From: an uncultured Coriobacteriaceae bacterium
GTDB lineage: Bacteria; Actinomycetota; Coriobacteriia; Coriobacteriales; Eggerthellaceae
DNA: 42,465 bases
Reading direction: 5' to 3'
NCBI GenBank assembly: GCA_900539675.1
Contig: UQDJ01000013.1
Span: 1 to 42,465 of the forward strand
Shown: positions 18,001 to 26,624 of the stretch, one piece after another
Layout: the number at the start of each line of letters is the position of its first letter
Position numbering within the stretch: the first letter of the stretch is position 1
Notes under the pieces: model-generated
The model's database searches: none
Told to the model about the DNA's origin: nothing
The model's input: the letters and a program-made list of their open reading frames with translations, nothing else
Translations under genes and position numbers: made by a program

Positions 18001-19703
18001 TCCATGCACGCATGCTTTCATCCGCCGCTATTGCAGCACAAAGCCCGCATATGGAATATGTCCAGATCGTCAGTTTCGGATGCGGACATGATGCATATCT
18101 GTCGGACGAAATAATTCGTTTGATGAAAGAAGTAGGACCAAAGACGCCGTTGGTGCTCAAGGTTGACGAAAGCGATATTCGTGGTCCCCTAGGAATTCGC
18201 ACGCGTTCGTTTATCGAAACGATCGATCGCCGTCGCAAGCTTCAAAACACCAAGGCTTCTGATGCCGCCGATGAAGCTGCCCACGTTGCTGGAGAACAAA
18301 CCATGTTCCAGACAACGTGCAACAATCCTGCCGAAGAAGCCGAAGCGGGCACATGTGCCACCTGTTCAGATGCTGGCACATGCCCTTTCACGGCCGATTT
18401 TGAAGCGGAATTGGATGACAAGCTAGCCCGCGCAACCGGCGCAAAGCTGACAGATCCCTACCCACAAAAATTCACTGAAGAAGACCGCGAAAAGCGTATC
18501 GTACTCGTGCCCAATACCTCACATGCCTTCTGTCGTCTGATGAGTACTGCCTTTGAAAAACAAGGCCTGCGCACCGAACCCTTGCCCATCGGCCGCGAGC
18601 GAGCCATTTACCTAGGCAAGCGATACGTTCATAACGATATTTGTTTCCCCGCACAGATTGTTATTGGCGAAGCCTTGCAGGCGCTCGAATCAGGCAAGTA
18701 TGACGTGGATCATGTGGCAGTGGCCACCGGCAAGTATATCGGCGATTGTCGCCTTACCCATTACGCGGCACTCCTACGCAAGGCACTCGACGATGCGGGA
18801 TATTCCCAAGTTCCCATCATCACCAATGACGACGTTGATTTTCATCATATTCATCCCGGCTTCAAGCTGAACATTCTCAGCGCCATTCGCATCGCGTTCG
18901 CTTTACCCATGATTGATGCCTATGAGGAACTGCTTCGCAAAATTCGACCCTATGAACTGGAGCTCGGCGCTGCCAATGCCGCCTTTGATCGTGCGCTCGA
19001 TCACCTGATAGACGGACTGCGTAACCACGGTTTACGCGGTGCCAAGGCAGGATTTAAACGCGGCATCGAAGAACTTAAGAAGGTGCGCTATGATCGCAGC
19101 AATCCCCGTCCGCGCGTACTCATTGTGGGTGAATACCTTTTGAATTTCCATCCCGGCGCCAACCACGATGTCGAGGATTATCTGGAACGCAACGGCCTGG
19201 AAATTATCGAAGCGCGCATGACCGACGTTATTCGTAAGACATATTTCTATCAGAAGTCCCAGATCCGCGAATACCACGTTGATCGTTCGCTGCAGGACAA
19301 AGTATGGCTTACTACCGCAAACAAAATTTTCGACTTCGCTCATAATGTTACCGATCGCATTGCGAAAGCACATCCGCTCTACGAGCCACCCTGTCGCATG
19401 CCCGATTTGGTAAAAGATAGCGACCCCATTATTCACCACACGTTTGATGCGGGCGAAGGCGTGCTGATTCCTGCCGAAATTCTGCACCATGCAAAGCGCG
19501 GGTGCCGTGCGTTTGTCATCCTGCAACCATTTGGATGCTTGCCCAACCATGTTGTGGGACGCGGTATTGCTAAGCGACTAAAGGAACTCTACCCTGACGC
19601 ACAAATCTTGCCCTTGGACTTCGATCCAGACGTAAGCTTCGCCAACATCGAAAATCGTCTACAGATGCTCATTATGAATACCCGCAAAGCGGCGCAGGCG
19701 TAA
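15078..19703 (+). CDS. Fused acyl-CoA dehydratase activase / dehydratase-like protein (two ATPase + two Fe-S modules)
   Basis: This 1541-residue protein has two BcrA/BadF/HgdC-type ATPase domains (about 21-290 and 362-625). Each has a phosphate loop (GIDVGSTTGK, GIDSGSTTTK), a GGQD motif, and the cysteines that hold the bridging 4Fe-4S cluster in activases (C149/C188; C491/C530). A Cys motif follows (C655, C658, C662, C681 in GNRC). Then come a DUF2229 module (about 736-1050) and a second HgdB-like module (about 1140-1541), separated by a Cys cluster (C1093, C1096, C1102). Known relatives inject electrons with ATP into 2-hydroxyacyl-CoA dehydratases. Substrate unknown. Start GTG, ribosome site weak. 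A TetR gene follows. Confidence 0.88.
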   Translation: MIHALDTDFSTELPAFDETLLVGIDVGSTTGKLVVYDPSQKQVLMRRYVRHHARQVECVAELLSEAKARFSEHPLRGALCGSGGAALAEALGLPYVQEVVANALAVGEFYPTARTAIELGGQDAKMVFFTFNKEQHRLNVADMRMNGSCAGGTGAFIDEIATLLKVPTEQFNDLASKGTAVHTISGRCGVYAKTDIQPLLNQGVSKEEIALSSFHAIAKQTIGGLAQGLDIHPPVVFEGGPLTFNPRLIQVFAERLHLQREDIIIPEHPENIVALGAALSLLTLFEDTPAELNLDQAIAVLNEGTIVVVDGATNMDSPTASAGHPLFETSAEREEFLTRHATEQHLLHTSTLVEGTLPETLPVYLGIDSGSTTTKLVLLDTQGNMVDSFYAPNEGEPLAVAKKALLDLHEKFARQNCTLDVRGVGTTGYGELMFAQALNADTHTVETVAHAHAAQRYVPDVTFILDIGGQDMKALWVDDGIITNVVVNEACSSGCGSFLENFASTLNIATKDIAQAAFRSKSPAELGSRCTVFMNSSIVTEQKNGKTPDDIMAGLCRSIIENVFTKVIRVSNLDSLGPRIVVQGGTFLNDAVLRAFEQYVGRNVVRAPYPGLMGAIGAALIAQEKIESSGVSSSRFIGWNALGTFSYTQETNLICPFCANRCNRTRITFSNGSSWITGNRCPRGEVVGDPKDSAVRDAVRAAKAAMDSIPNLYAEREKLLFQDWPHQQAAPTQNITIGIPRVLFFWDTMPFWKTLLQSLGFTVTMSHLSTRKIYEDGLSAVASDTVCFPAKLVHGHLRDLHNQGVDRIFMPIVTTVPSENTASTSQSMCAVVKGYPLVVMNSDNPDKRWGIPFDNPLFHWFSTHDRDEQLMHYFGKTFGLSAEAVKAALVDADAAEKAFHSTLQERGAEVLAQVRAEGRYAVVLAGRPYHNDTLVNHELPSFFTDMGIPVLTADSVPGINDVTLDNSLIDIVNNFHARMLSSAAIAAQSPHMEYVQIVSFGCGHDAYLSDEIIRLMKEVGPKTPLVLKVDESDIRGPLGIRTRSFIETIDRRRKLQNTKASDAADEAAHVAGEQTMFQTTCNNPAEEAEAGTCATCSDAGTCPFTADFEAELDDKLARATGAKLTDPYPQKFTEEDREKRIVLVPNTSHAFCRLMSTAFEKQGLRTEPLPIGRERAIYLGKRYVHNDICFPAQIVIGEALQALESGKYDVDHVAVATGKYIGDCRLTHYAALLRKALDDAGYSQVPIITNDDVDFHHIHPGFKLNILSAIRIAFALPMIDAYEELLRKIRPYELELGAANAAFDRALDHLIDGLRNHGLRGAKAGFKRGIEELKKVRYDRSNPRPRVLIVGEYLLNFHPGANHDVEDYLERNGLEIIEARMTDVIRKTYFYQKSQIREYHVDRSLQDKVWLTTANKIFDFAHNVTDRIAKAHPLYEPPCRMPDLVKDSDPIIHHTFDAGEGVLIPAEILHHAKRGCRAFVILQPFGCLPNHVVGRGIAKRLKELYPDAQILPLDFDPDVSFANIENRLQMLIMNTRKAAQA

Positions 19704-19746
19704 TACGCCGCGTGAGTGCATATACAAGGCTATTCCAGGAGACACC

Positions 19747-20394
19747 ATGGCACGCCCTCGAAAAGATCAAGAAGACCAAGCAGTTCAACGCATCAAGGAA
19801 GCATTTTGGACACTGCTCGAAGAAAACGACTTGAATGCCATCACCATTCGCATGATAACCAAACAGGCGAAGTGCAACCGCGGCACATTCTATTATCACT
19901 ACGAATCGATGGATGCGCTTATCAAGGCTATCATCCAAGAGGAAATTATGCACAGCGGCCTACCTCATGCAGTGTTTAGCTGGCTATGCCAAGAAGACGA
20001 TTCCATTCTGAACCAGCGCTTCACTATGTGCGTAAACCATTTTGGTTTGATGATGCATCGCGCTGGGCAGGAACGCGTTGATACTCAGGTAAAAGAGATC
20101 GTTATAAACTTGTGGCGCGAAATCCTATGCGCAGAAGGCGAAAACTTAACCGTTGAGGCACGCCTCATAATTGAATTTTCTGTCAGCGGTATCATCGGAC
20201 TTATTGGGTATTTATATCGCGAGGGAATGCTGGGGCAAGATGGTGTTTCTACGCAACCATTCGGCTTGTTGCATGAATCCACGCGTGACATCATGACCCG
20301 CCTGAGCAAAGCACAAGGCATTTCGGTCCCTGAACTGCGTGAGCGCATTTGCAACCGTCTTCAAACTGACTTTCAAACAAAAGAGCTGAAATAA
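19747..20394 (+). CDS. TetR/AcrR family transcriptional regulator
   Basis: The 215-residue protein has an N-terminal helix-turn-helix of TetR type (AITIRMITKQAKCNRGTFYYHY, about residues 31-52) and a helical C-terminal domain, expected to bind a ligand and dimerise. AGGAGA before the ATG supports the start. It lies 43 bases after the fused dehydratase/activase gene on the same strand, so it is probably co-transcribed and may control it through the palindromes near 14958-15028. Ligand unknown. A strong hairpin follows. Confidence 0.9.
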   Translation: MARPRKDQEDQAVQRIKEAFWTLLEENDLNAITIRMITKQAKCNRGTFYYHYESMDALIKAIIQEEIMHSGLPHAVFSWLCQEDDSILNQRFTMCVNHFGLMMHRAGQERVDTQVKEIVINLWREILCAEGENLTVEARLIIEFSVSGIIGLIGYLYREGMLGQDGVSTQPFGLLHESTRDIMTRLSKAQGISVPELRERICNRLQTDFQTKELK

Positions 20395-20396
20395 AT

Positions 20397-20437
20397 AGTG
20401 CAGGCTGCCTTCGCTCAATAAGCAGGCAACCTGCACT
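20397..20437. terminator. Hairpin terminator between convergent genes
   Basis: AGTGCAGGCTGCCT pairs with AGGCAACCTGCACT (one mismatch) around a 13-base loop, just after the TetR stop and before the convergent ligase stop. It may act in both directions; no clear T-run follows on either side. Confidence 0.6.
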
Positions 20438-20478
20438 CAATAAACGCCAAAGCCTATTCAGGCAACTGACTATCCTGA

Positions 20479-21759
20479 TCAATATCTACCGGAATGATTC
20501 TGCATAGACCACGTTTTAAAATCTTCGAGGTGCTGACACTCTTTATTTGAAAGCGATTGAGCTGCTATACGAAATGCCAGCTCAATCCATTCGTCAAGCG
20601 AAAGCTCCTGAATCTGAGCCTTAAGTCCGTATTCGTAAATTCCATCCACTGCCTGCTGGGTGCTGTTATCAGTAAGCGGCCATCTACCCGCCGCAACACC
20701 AAAAGCATCTTCAAGCGTACGGTGCGCCGCTTCGCTGTACATAATACCCTTAATCAGTGCCGCATAACCTGCCACCGCCTGAATGGGCATAGAGTCTGCC
20801 GGACGAATTTCGACGAAGCGCTTAAGGCGCACATCCGGCCAGAACATGCTAAGTAGATGCTCGATGTCGTGCTTGGTCATGGGAGCATCGCCATAGGTCT
20901 GTGCTGCACTCTGATCCGATACACTGCGCAGAGTTGGGTCTTGAGGATCGTCCGCCTTGGGACGCGTCACGAAAATAGGACACGTTTTCAGCAGCCAGTC
21001 AGCATACTGAGCGAACCCAAAACCTGACTCATATAATCCCGGAACTGACCCACAGCGATCATTGTCAACATTACGCCACATCGTCAAGTGCGAAAGTGGC
21101 TTGGTCGGTACTTCCCCTTCAAAACGCTGAACATTATCCGTCAGATAAGCAATGACAGGCACCAAGGCCTGAGCAAGACGCATCTTTTCAATCGCATCTG
21201 CTTCATCGTAATAATCTACTGACACCTGCGTGGATGCCGAGGCGCGCATCATGCGCTCACCATGAGTTCCCAAAGCATGAAAATAATCATTCATGAAGCG
21301 GTACCGCTGCTTCGGGATAAGGGGCAGATCCAAAGCCTTCGCGCGAGGATGATATCCCAGCGTCACCAACATGCAGTCATGCTTTGCTAGAAAAGGATCA
21401 ACCACCTGGCGAAATGCCTTGTATACCTTTATGATAGTTTCAATATTTTCGTAAGGCGCAATGCTAATTTCTAGCTGCGCAGCTGGTTCCAGCGAAAGCG
21501 ACGCTTCAGAACAAGCCAAACCTATCAGTTCGCCTTCAAGCCCATAACTTTTCTGAGGATAGTACGAAGAAAGGTAATCTAGCACATCGTGCACACCCAA
21601 TTGACCGCTAGGCGCATCATATAAAACCGGTGCTAAAGTTCCCTTGTGCACAACAAAATGTTCTATTTCAACCCCTAGGGCTTCTCTGAGAGCGCTGCCT
21701 TTAGCTCCCTGTTCAAAATAAGAGATTATCGCCTGGCGATTTTCCCTTTCATAGGACAT
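20479..21759 (-). CDS. Glutamate-cysteine ligase family protein (GCS2 type)
   Basis: The 426-residue protein matches the plant/proteobacterial-type glutamate-cysteine ligase family (GCS2). Features include VEIEHFVV near the N-terminus, QLEISIAPYENIE, RMMRASASTQVSVDY, and RFVEIRPADSMP toward the C-terminus. The expected reaction joins glutamate and cysteine with ATP to gamma-glutamylcysteine in the cytoplasm. I chose the ATG at 21757-21759 (MSYERENRQ), with GAGAGGAAG eight bases upstream, rather than an upstream in-frame ATG at 21831. Cysteine synthase lies directly upstream on the same strand. No glutathione synthetase is in view, so the end product may be gamma-glutamylcysteine or another thiol. 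Confidence 0.85.
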   Translation of the reverse strand: MSYERENRQAIISYFEQGAKGSALREALGVEIEHFVVHKGTLAPVLYDAPSGQLGVHDVLDYLSSYYPQKSYGLEGELIGLACSEASLSLEPAAQLEISIAPYENIETIIKVYKAFRQVVDPFLAKHDCMLVTLGYHPRAKALDLPLIPKQRYRFMNDYFHALGTHGERMMRASASTQVSVDYYDEADAIEKMRLAQALVPVIAYLTDNVQRFEGEVPTKPLSHLTMWRNVDNDRCGSVPGLYESGFGFAQYADWLLKTCPIFVTRPKADDPQDPTLRSVSDQSAAQTYGDAPMTKHDIEHLLSMFWPDVRLKRFVEIRPADSMPIQAVAGYAALIKGIMYSEAAHRTLEDAFGVAAGRWPLTDNSTQQAVDGIYEYGLKAQIQELSLDEWIELAFRIAAQSLSNKECQHLEDFKTWSMQNHSGRY

Positions 21760-21787
21760 AGAACAGCTTCCTCTCTTGAAAGAATCC

Positions 21788-21817
21788 AGTGGGGTGTTCG
21801 CACATGAACACCCCACT
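21788..21817 (-). promoter_or_regulatory. Perfect 12-bp hairpin in the ligase leader
   Basis: AGTGGGGTGTTC and GAACACCCCACT form a perfect stem with a 6-base loop, 28 bases before the chosen ATG. No T-run follows, so it is not an ordinary terminator. A smaller TATCAC/GTGATA repeat (near 21817-21840) adjoins it. It may be an operator or an RNA leader structure. Confidence 0.5.
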
Positions 21818-21944
21818 ATCACGTAGCTCAATGTGATAGATACGCACCTACTGCCGAGCGCACATACCGTCTGTCTTATGACTTAGCTTCACACAATACT
21901 GCAAGCACCCTGAACAATCCGTCTCAGAAGAATACTGTCAACGA

Positions 21945-22877
21945 TTAGTCAAAAGCAAACATTTTCGATGACAGGTAGCGCTCACCAGTGTCTGGCAATA
22001 CCGTAACAATAGTCTTGCCGGCATTTTCTGAGCGCTGCGCAAGCTGAATAGCCGCCCAGGTAGCTGCACCGGAGGAAATGCCAACCAAAATGCCATCTCT
22101 ATCAGCAAGTTCTCTGCCTATAGCAAAAGCATCTTCATCGGCAACCGGCATAACTTCGTCATAGATGGATGTATCAAGCGTATCGGGAACAAATCCCGCA
22201 CCAATACCCTGAATGCCATGGGCCCCACCATGGCCTTCGGATAAAACTGGCGACGTTTTAGGTTCCACTGCCACTACCTTGATCGCCGGATTTTGCTCCT
22301 TGAGATAGGCACCCACACCAGAAAGAGTACCGCCCGTACCAACGCCAGCAACGAAGATATCCACCTTGCCATCGGCATCGCGCCATATTTCAGGACCGGT
22401 AGTTGCCTTATGAATAGCAGGATTTGCTGGATTGACAAACTGCCCCGGGATAAATGAATTGGGGTTTTCTTTAGCCAATTCATCTGCTTTAGCAATTGCT
22501 CCAGACATTCCCTTAGAGCCTTCGGTTAATACCACCTCAGCGCCATATGCCTTCATCAAGTTACGACGCTCAATGCTCATGGTTTCCGGCATAACAATAA
22601 TGGCACGATTGCCCCGCGCTGCTGCCAAAGCAGCCAATGCAATACCCGTATTGCCCGAAGTTGGCTCGATGATTACCGTATCGGCATGAAGTTTGCCCTC
22701 GCGTTCTGCCTGGTCAAGCATTGCTTTTGCAATACGATCCTTAGCAGAACCGGCGGGGTTGAATGACTCCATTTTGCCAAGAATGGTTGCATTGAGGTTG
22801 TGGCGTTTTTCCACGCCAACCAGTTCTAGCAGAGGGGTATTACCAATCAGTTCTTCAATGCTCTTATATACCTTCAT
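21945..22877 (-). CDS. cysK: Cysteine synthase (O-acetylserine sulfhydrylase)
   Basis: The 310-residue PLP enzyme has the family hallmarks: the PLP lysine in ESFNPAGSAKDRI (K45), PTSGNTGIALA (substrate loop) and GVGTGGTLSG (phosphate loop). Length and C-terminus fit CysK. It makes cysteine from O-acetylserine and sulfide. The start at 22875-22877 (MKVYKSIEEL) matches the family; GAAGG lies upstream. An in-frame ATG at 22961 would add 28 unusual residues covering a hairpin. It precedes the glutamate-cysteine ligase gene and probably supplies its substrate. Confidence 0.93.
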   Translation of the reverse strand: MKVYKSIEELIGNTPLLELVGVEKRHNLNATILGKMESFNPAGSAKDRIAKAMLDQAEREGKLHADTVIIEPTSGNTGIALAALAAARGNRAIIVMPETMSIERRNLMKAYGAEVVLTEGSKGMSGAIAKADELAKENPNSFIPGQFVNPANPAIHKATTGPEIWRDADGKVDIFVAGVGTGGTLSGVGAYLKEQNPAIKVVAVEPKTSPVLSEGHGGAHGIQGIGAGFVPDTLDTSIYDEVMPVADEDAFAIGRELADRDGILVGISSGAATWAAIQLAQRSENAGKTIVTVLPDTGERYLSSKMFAFD

Positions 22878-22899
22878 TGATATACCTTCTTTGCGTTCA

Positions 22900-22942
22900 A
22901 GAGCGAAGAAGGTACGCATCATATTCAAATCTTCTTCGCTCT
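22900..22942 (-). promoter_or_regulatory. 12-bp hairpin in the cysteine synthase leader
   Basis: On the minus strand AGAGCGAAGAAG and CTTCTTCGCTCT form a perfect 12-bp stem with a 19-base loop, 22 bases upstream of the chosen ATG. A short in-frame reading frame (MDMNWKQSEEDLN...) passes through it. It may control translation or act as an attenuator; no known riboswitch is recognised. Confidence 0.5.
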
Positions 22943-23136
22943 GTTTCCAGTTCATATCCAATTATGATCAATCCGCTCCAAAAGCCTTTCAGAGTTTTCA
23001 AAATGGCATTCTTTTATGCACGAAATTTGCACTTTAGATTCGCAAAGTTTCTTCTCGCGATCCAGGGAATTACTAACAGCATCGTCACACTTAAAAGCAC
23101 TAATCAACGCTTGCAATTCTTGATCGAGGAGGAGCT

Positions 23137-26100
23137 ATGTCAACTCGCAAACCACGTGATTCGTTCACTTCAACACCGCGTCCCTCCATCCAATATGCAT
23201 CAAGTCACGCCAAAGCATGGACGGCAGTGATCATCTTTCTTGTTGTCCTAGCGGGACTTGCTATTGGACTATCGTGCGCATTCGGAGTAACACCAACTCC
23301 TCGCAGCGCTCAAGCTGAAAGCCTGGAGTTAGACCAAAGCGCAACCGACCAAATGGCACAGCGCCCAGGTGCGGCCGCGCAGTCCACCGCCAATCAGCCT
23401 GCCGCTAGCCCAACTGGCTTTCATACTTCCAATCCCAGCAAAACGGCTTCCGATCCATCGGTAGCCACGATCACAATCAAAGTTGATGGCTATACCGGGA
23501 CGCTTCCTACCCTTCATGAAGGAGTAGATTTTACCTTAAACAAACCGGTAGGCAACGAACCCCAATTCATGGTGGACGATCAGGGCAACCAGCCCTTAGC
23601 TGCGCTCATTGAAAGCCAAGAAAAGCAGGGCAAAGAACTGGTATGGCATACCGAAGGCGGCGCATCGTTCGATTGGTTTACAACGCCAATCACTGCCAGC
23701 ATTACCGTTGTGGGAAGCTTTCAAGATGCCGACTACCACGTACGTGTTTCCTTTAACGACAACGTTTCTCCTGATTTAGATGTGGTTGTTCCTCATGGTT
23801 CATCCTTTAAAGAAGCCTATGGCAGCATTCCGGAAACTCCCAGTAAAACAGGCTACGCTTTTGCTGGCTGGATTGACGACGCCACCAAAAAGCCTTTCGA
23901 CTTCGAAGCACCCATCACCTCTTCAGCGAATGTATACGCCACCTACACACTCGAACAACCTGACCAGGTAGTTACGGTTGATGTAACTGCTGATATCGAA
24001 AAGGAATTAACCGGACGTTGTTATATTGGCGCTACTTGGAGTGTTCACCCTGCCCAATTTAGCCTATCCAACTTCACCGGTGGTCTTGAGGGGTGTTCGG
24101 GAACTGGATGGTGCGCCCTGCCCAGTGCCGCAGCACCATCTGATGTATGGGCAGACTATCATGCCACTTTACGTGAAATCGATGTTGAACGCGGCATTGT
24201 TACCTACGATGTCATTATTACCCCGCCCGATGCAGCAAGCCCAAATGGCCCGCGCAACAGCTTAGGCCTCATTGGGTATCAGACTGTTGGCTTTACAGCA
24301 GAAGTACAAAAGAATTTTGGGGGCTATCTCGAAGTGTCTAAACAGTCCGCCAACACTGATATGACCAGCAATAACCCCTTTTATGCAAAATACAATGCCG
24401 CCTTTGAAATACACAATGCACAAGGAGAATTAGTTCAGCGCCTGGAAACCGATGATTCCGGCAACGGGAAAAGCACTCTGCTGCCTATGGGGACCTATAC
24501 CTTAAAAGAAATCCAGCCTCCAAAAGGATATGCGCTGGCTAGCGATACCACCTTCACCATTCAAGCAGGACAGACCACCCAAGCCGTGGTTAAAGACCAA
24601 CCACAATCGGCATTAATTGACCTGATACTCAATAAGGTCGATGCCGAAACGGGCAAACCTTATCCCCTGGGAACAGGCACGCTACAGGGAGCGCAATTTC
24701 GCATCAATTACTATGCAAATGTAGACAGCGCACTATCGCTATCCGATCTGCCTAAAACCGTATCACCCGAAGAGGTGGCAAACTATGGCAATCCCACGCG
24801 AAGCTGGCTGTTTGAGAGCGACGATACTGGTTCCATTGCATTTGATCAAAGTCATCTTATAGAAGGAGATCCGTTCTATACCGACTCTGAGGGCAAGACC
24901 GTACTGCCTTTGGGGTATGTCATGATAGAAGAAGTAACTCCGCCCCATGGTTATACTCCCTTACATCAAGGCAGCATAACCGCTCTCATTAGCAACGGTA
25001 CTGAAGAACATATTCAAGCATGGCAAGCACCTACAGTCCCCGAGCAGGTTATACGAGGAGACTTCTCGTTCACTAAGGTACGCGCAGGCAGCATGGAGCA
25101 CCTTGCTCATATCCCGTTTTTGATCACTTCTAAAACAACCGGTGAAGCACACACGCTCTATACCGACGATAACGGTATGGCTAGCACCCATAGCTCATGG
25201 GTGCCTCACACCCAAAACACCAATGCAGGCTCTTCATGGCAAGATGGCATCTGGTTTGGACAAGATACCCATGGCAACACCACCCAGCCCAATGACAACT
25301 TAGGTGCACTTCCCTTCGACACCTATGTGGTAGAAGAGCTGCCCTGCGATGCAAATCGCAATATGAAACTCGCAAAATTTGAAATAACTATTTCGCGCGA
25401 CAACATAACGCTAGATATGGGTACCGTTGACAATACCCCTCACATCCCAGAAATAGGGGCAGAAATAGATAAACGCCAGAGTCTGCTCGAACAAGATGGT
25501 CGTTTCACCTACACCATTGACTATCGATCCACTTCGCCCACCTGGGCCGATGAGTTTACAGTTACCGATACGTTAAGCTGTGTTGAAGAGGGACTGGCTC
25601 ACTTAACCAAACTACAAACCCCCGTAAGTTTTGAAGACTACGATGGCTATCTGAATGTGTGGTATCGCACCGCTCAAATTCACTCAAACGAAGCCCAAGC
25701 CGAGCAAATAAACACACCTGAAACTCAACCCGATCAAACCGTCATAAGCGAAAGTCAAGCCGCTCAAACCGAAGCAGGTAATGAATCCCAGCCCAGCGTC
25801 AAGCCTATCGAGCAGGGCGCAATGCCACTGCCAAATGCCTGCGCAAGTAATCCCTATAACCCCGACAATCCTTCCAATCAACGTATGTTCAACTTTGAAG
25901 GATGGAAGATTTGGGCAAGCAATATTTCAACCCTGGAATCACAAACACTTTCGGTTGATGATTTGCACCTGCAAGAAGGCGAATACGTCACTGCGGTAGC
26001 CTTTGAACACGGACGTGTTGAAGAAGGCTTTGGCACCTTACCGCCAGAGGCACCCGAATGGCAACGCCGAGATCACTACAGTGAAAGCGACCTCATAAAC

Positions 26101-26550
26101 AATGAGGCACCAGACTACCGTTTTGACACCCAAGAAGCCATTGGTAAAACACATACTGACCAATCGGTAGGCTATCTCTACCAACCGGCTACGCTCTATC
26201 TGCAGGCAACCGAAGCAGCTATGAGTACTGAAGCAAACGAAACAAATGGCACACCTGCACTATGGAATGACGCGGATGTTGATATATACCGCAATATGGA
26301 CTTACACGACCACGATAAAGATTCCGTCGTACAAAACTATGCCCCAGACAATCCCGTCTCTCCTCCCTCCTCTCCTATTGAGGCAGTCGCAGAGGAAGTG
26401 GTATCGCATCTGCCTAAAACCGGACAAGATTGGGCAATGTTCACCGGAGCGCTCACACTTATCGCGCTTGGAAGTGGCGCTGCCATTGTGGCCCTTCGAA
26501 ATAAGCTGCAACGCCAAGCATTGAAAAACACCCTGCGCAACCGCTTATAA
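23137..26550 (+). CDS. LPKTG cell-wall-anchored SpaA-type surface protein
   Basis: The 1137-residue protein has a long basic leader, a hydrophobic signal segment (about 28-50) and a likely cleavage near residue 60 (SAQA). A Flg_new/InlB-like repeat spans about 201-272 (TGYAFAGW). Three SpaA/prealbumin-like domains follow (about 396-488, 492-628, 642-790), with typical KEIQPPKGY and EEVTPPHGY strands that usually carry isopeptide bonds. The C-terminus has LPKTG (1092-1096), a hydrophobic helix and a basic tail, so sortase should anchor it. GAGGAGG precedes the ATG. No sortase or pilin neighbours are seen. Likely an adhesin or pilus-tip-like protein. Confidence 0.9.
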   Translation: MSTRKPRDSFTSTPRPSIQYASSHAKAWTAVIIFLVVLAGLAIGLSCAFGVTPTPRSAQAESLELDQSATDQMAQRPGAAAQSTANQPAASPTGFHTSNPSKTASDPSVATITIKVDGYTGTLPTLHEGVDFTLNKPVGNEPQFMVDDQGNQPLAALIESQEKQGKELVWHTEGGASFDWFTTPITASITVVGSFQDADYHVRVSFNDNVSPDLDVVVPHGSSFKEAYGSIPETPSKTGYAFAGWIDDATKKPFDFEAPITSSANVYATYTLEQPDQVVTVDVTADIEKELTGRCYIGATWSVHPAQFSLSNFTGGLEGCSGTGWCALPSAAAPSDVWADYHATLREIDVERGIVTYDVIITPPDAASPNGPRNSLGLIGYQTVGFTAEVQKNFGGYLEVSKQSANTDMTSNNPFYAKYNAAFEIHNAQGELVQRLETDDSGNGKSTLLPMGTYTLKEIQPPKGYALASDTTFTIQAGQTTQAVVKDQPQSALIDLILNKVDAETGKPYPLGTGTLQGAQFRINYYANVDSALSLSDLPKTVSPEEVANYGNPTRSWLFESDDTGSIAFDQSHLIEGDPFYTDSEGKTVLPLGYVMIEEVTPPHGYTPLHQGSITALISNGTEEHIQAWQAPTVPEQVIRGDFSFTKVRAGSMEHLAHIPFLITSKTTGEAHTLYTDDNGMASTHSSWVPHTQNTNAGSSWQDGIWFGQDTHGNTTQPNDNLGALPFDTYVVEELPCDANRNMKLAKFEITISRDNITLDMGTVDNTPHIPEIGAEIDKRQSLLEQDGRFTYTIDYRSTSPTWADEFTVTDTLSCVEEGLAHLTKLQTPVSFEDYDGYLNVWYRTAQIHSNEAQAEQINTPETQPDQTVISESQAAQTEAGNESQPSVKPIEQGAMPLPNACASNPYNPDNPSNQRMFNFEGWKIWASNISTLESQTLSVDDLHLQEGEYVTAVAFEHGRVEEGFGTLPPEAPEWQRRDHYSESDLINNEAPDYRFDTQEAIGKTHTDQSVGYLYQPATLYLQATEAAMSTEANETNGTPALWNDADVDIYRNMDLHDHDKDSVVQNYAPDNPVSPPSSPIEAVAEEVVSHLPKTGQDWAMFTGALTLIALGSGAAIVALRNKLQRQALKNTLRNRL

Positions 26551-26577
26551 GCTAGGTTTTAAAGCGTGAACACAGAT

Positions 26578-26604
26578 CTGAGGCAGGCCTTGTGCTTGCC
26601 TCAG
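26578..26604. terminator. Hairpin between surface protein and convergent gene
   Basis: CTGAGGCA and TGCCTCAG form an 8-bp stem with an 11-base loop in the 74-base gap between convergent genes. There is no clear T-run, so terminator function is tentative. Confidence 0.5.
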
Positions 26605-26624
26605 CAGTTGCCTGTTTAAACGGA

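Noticed and set aside
22878..22961. N-terminal extension of cysteine synthase
   Set aside because: Family members start at MKVYKSIEEL-like sequence with a ribosome site; the extension covers a perfect hairpin and lacks a ribosome site.
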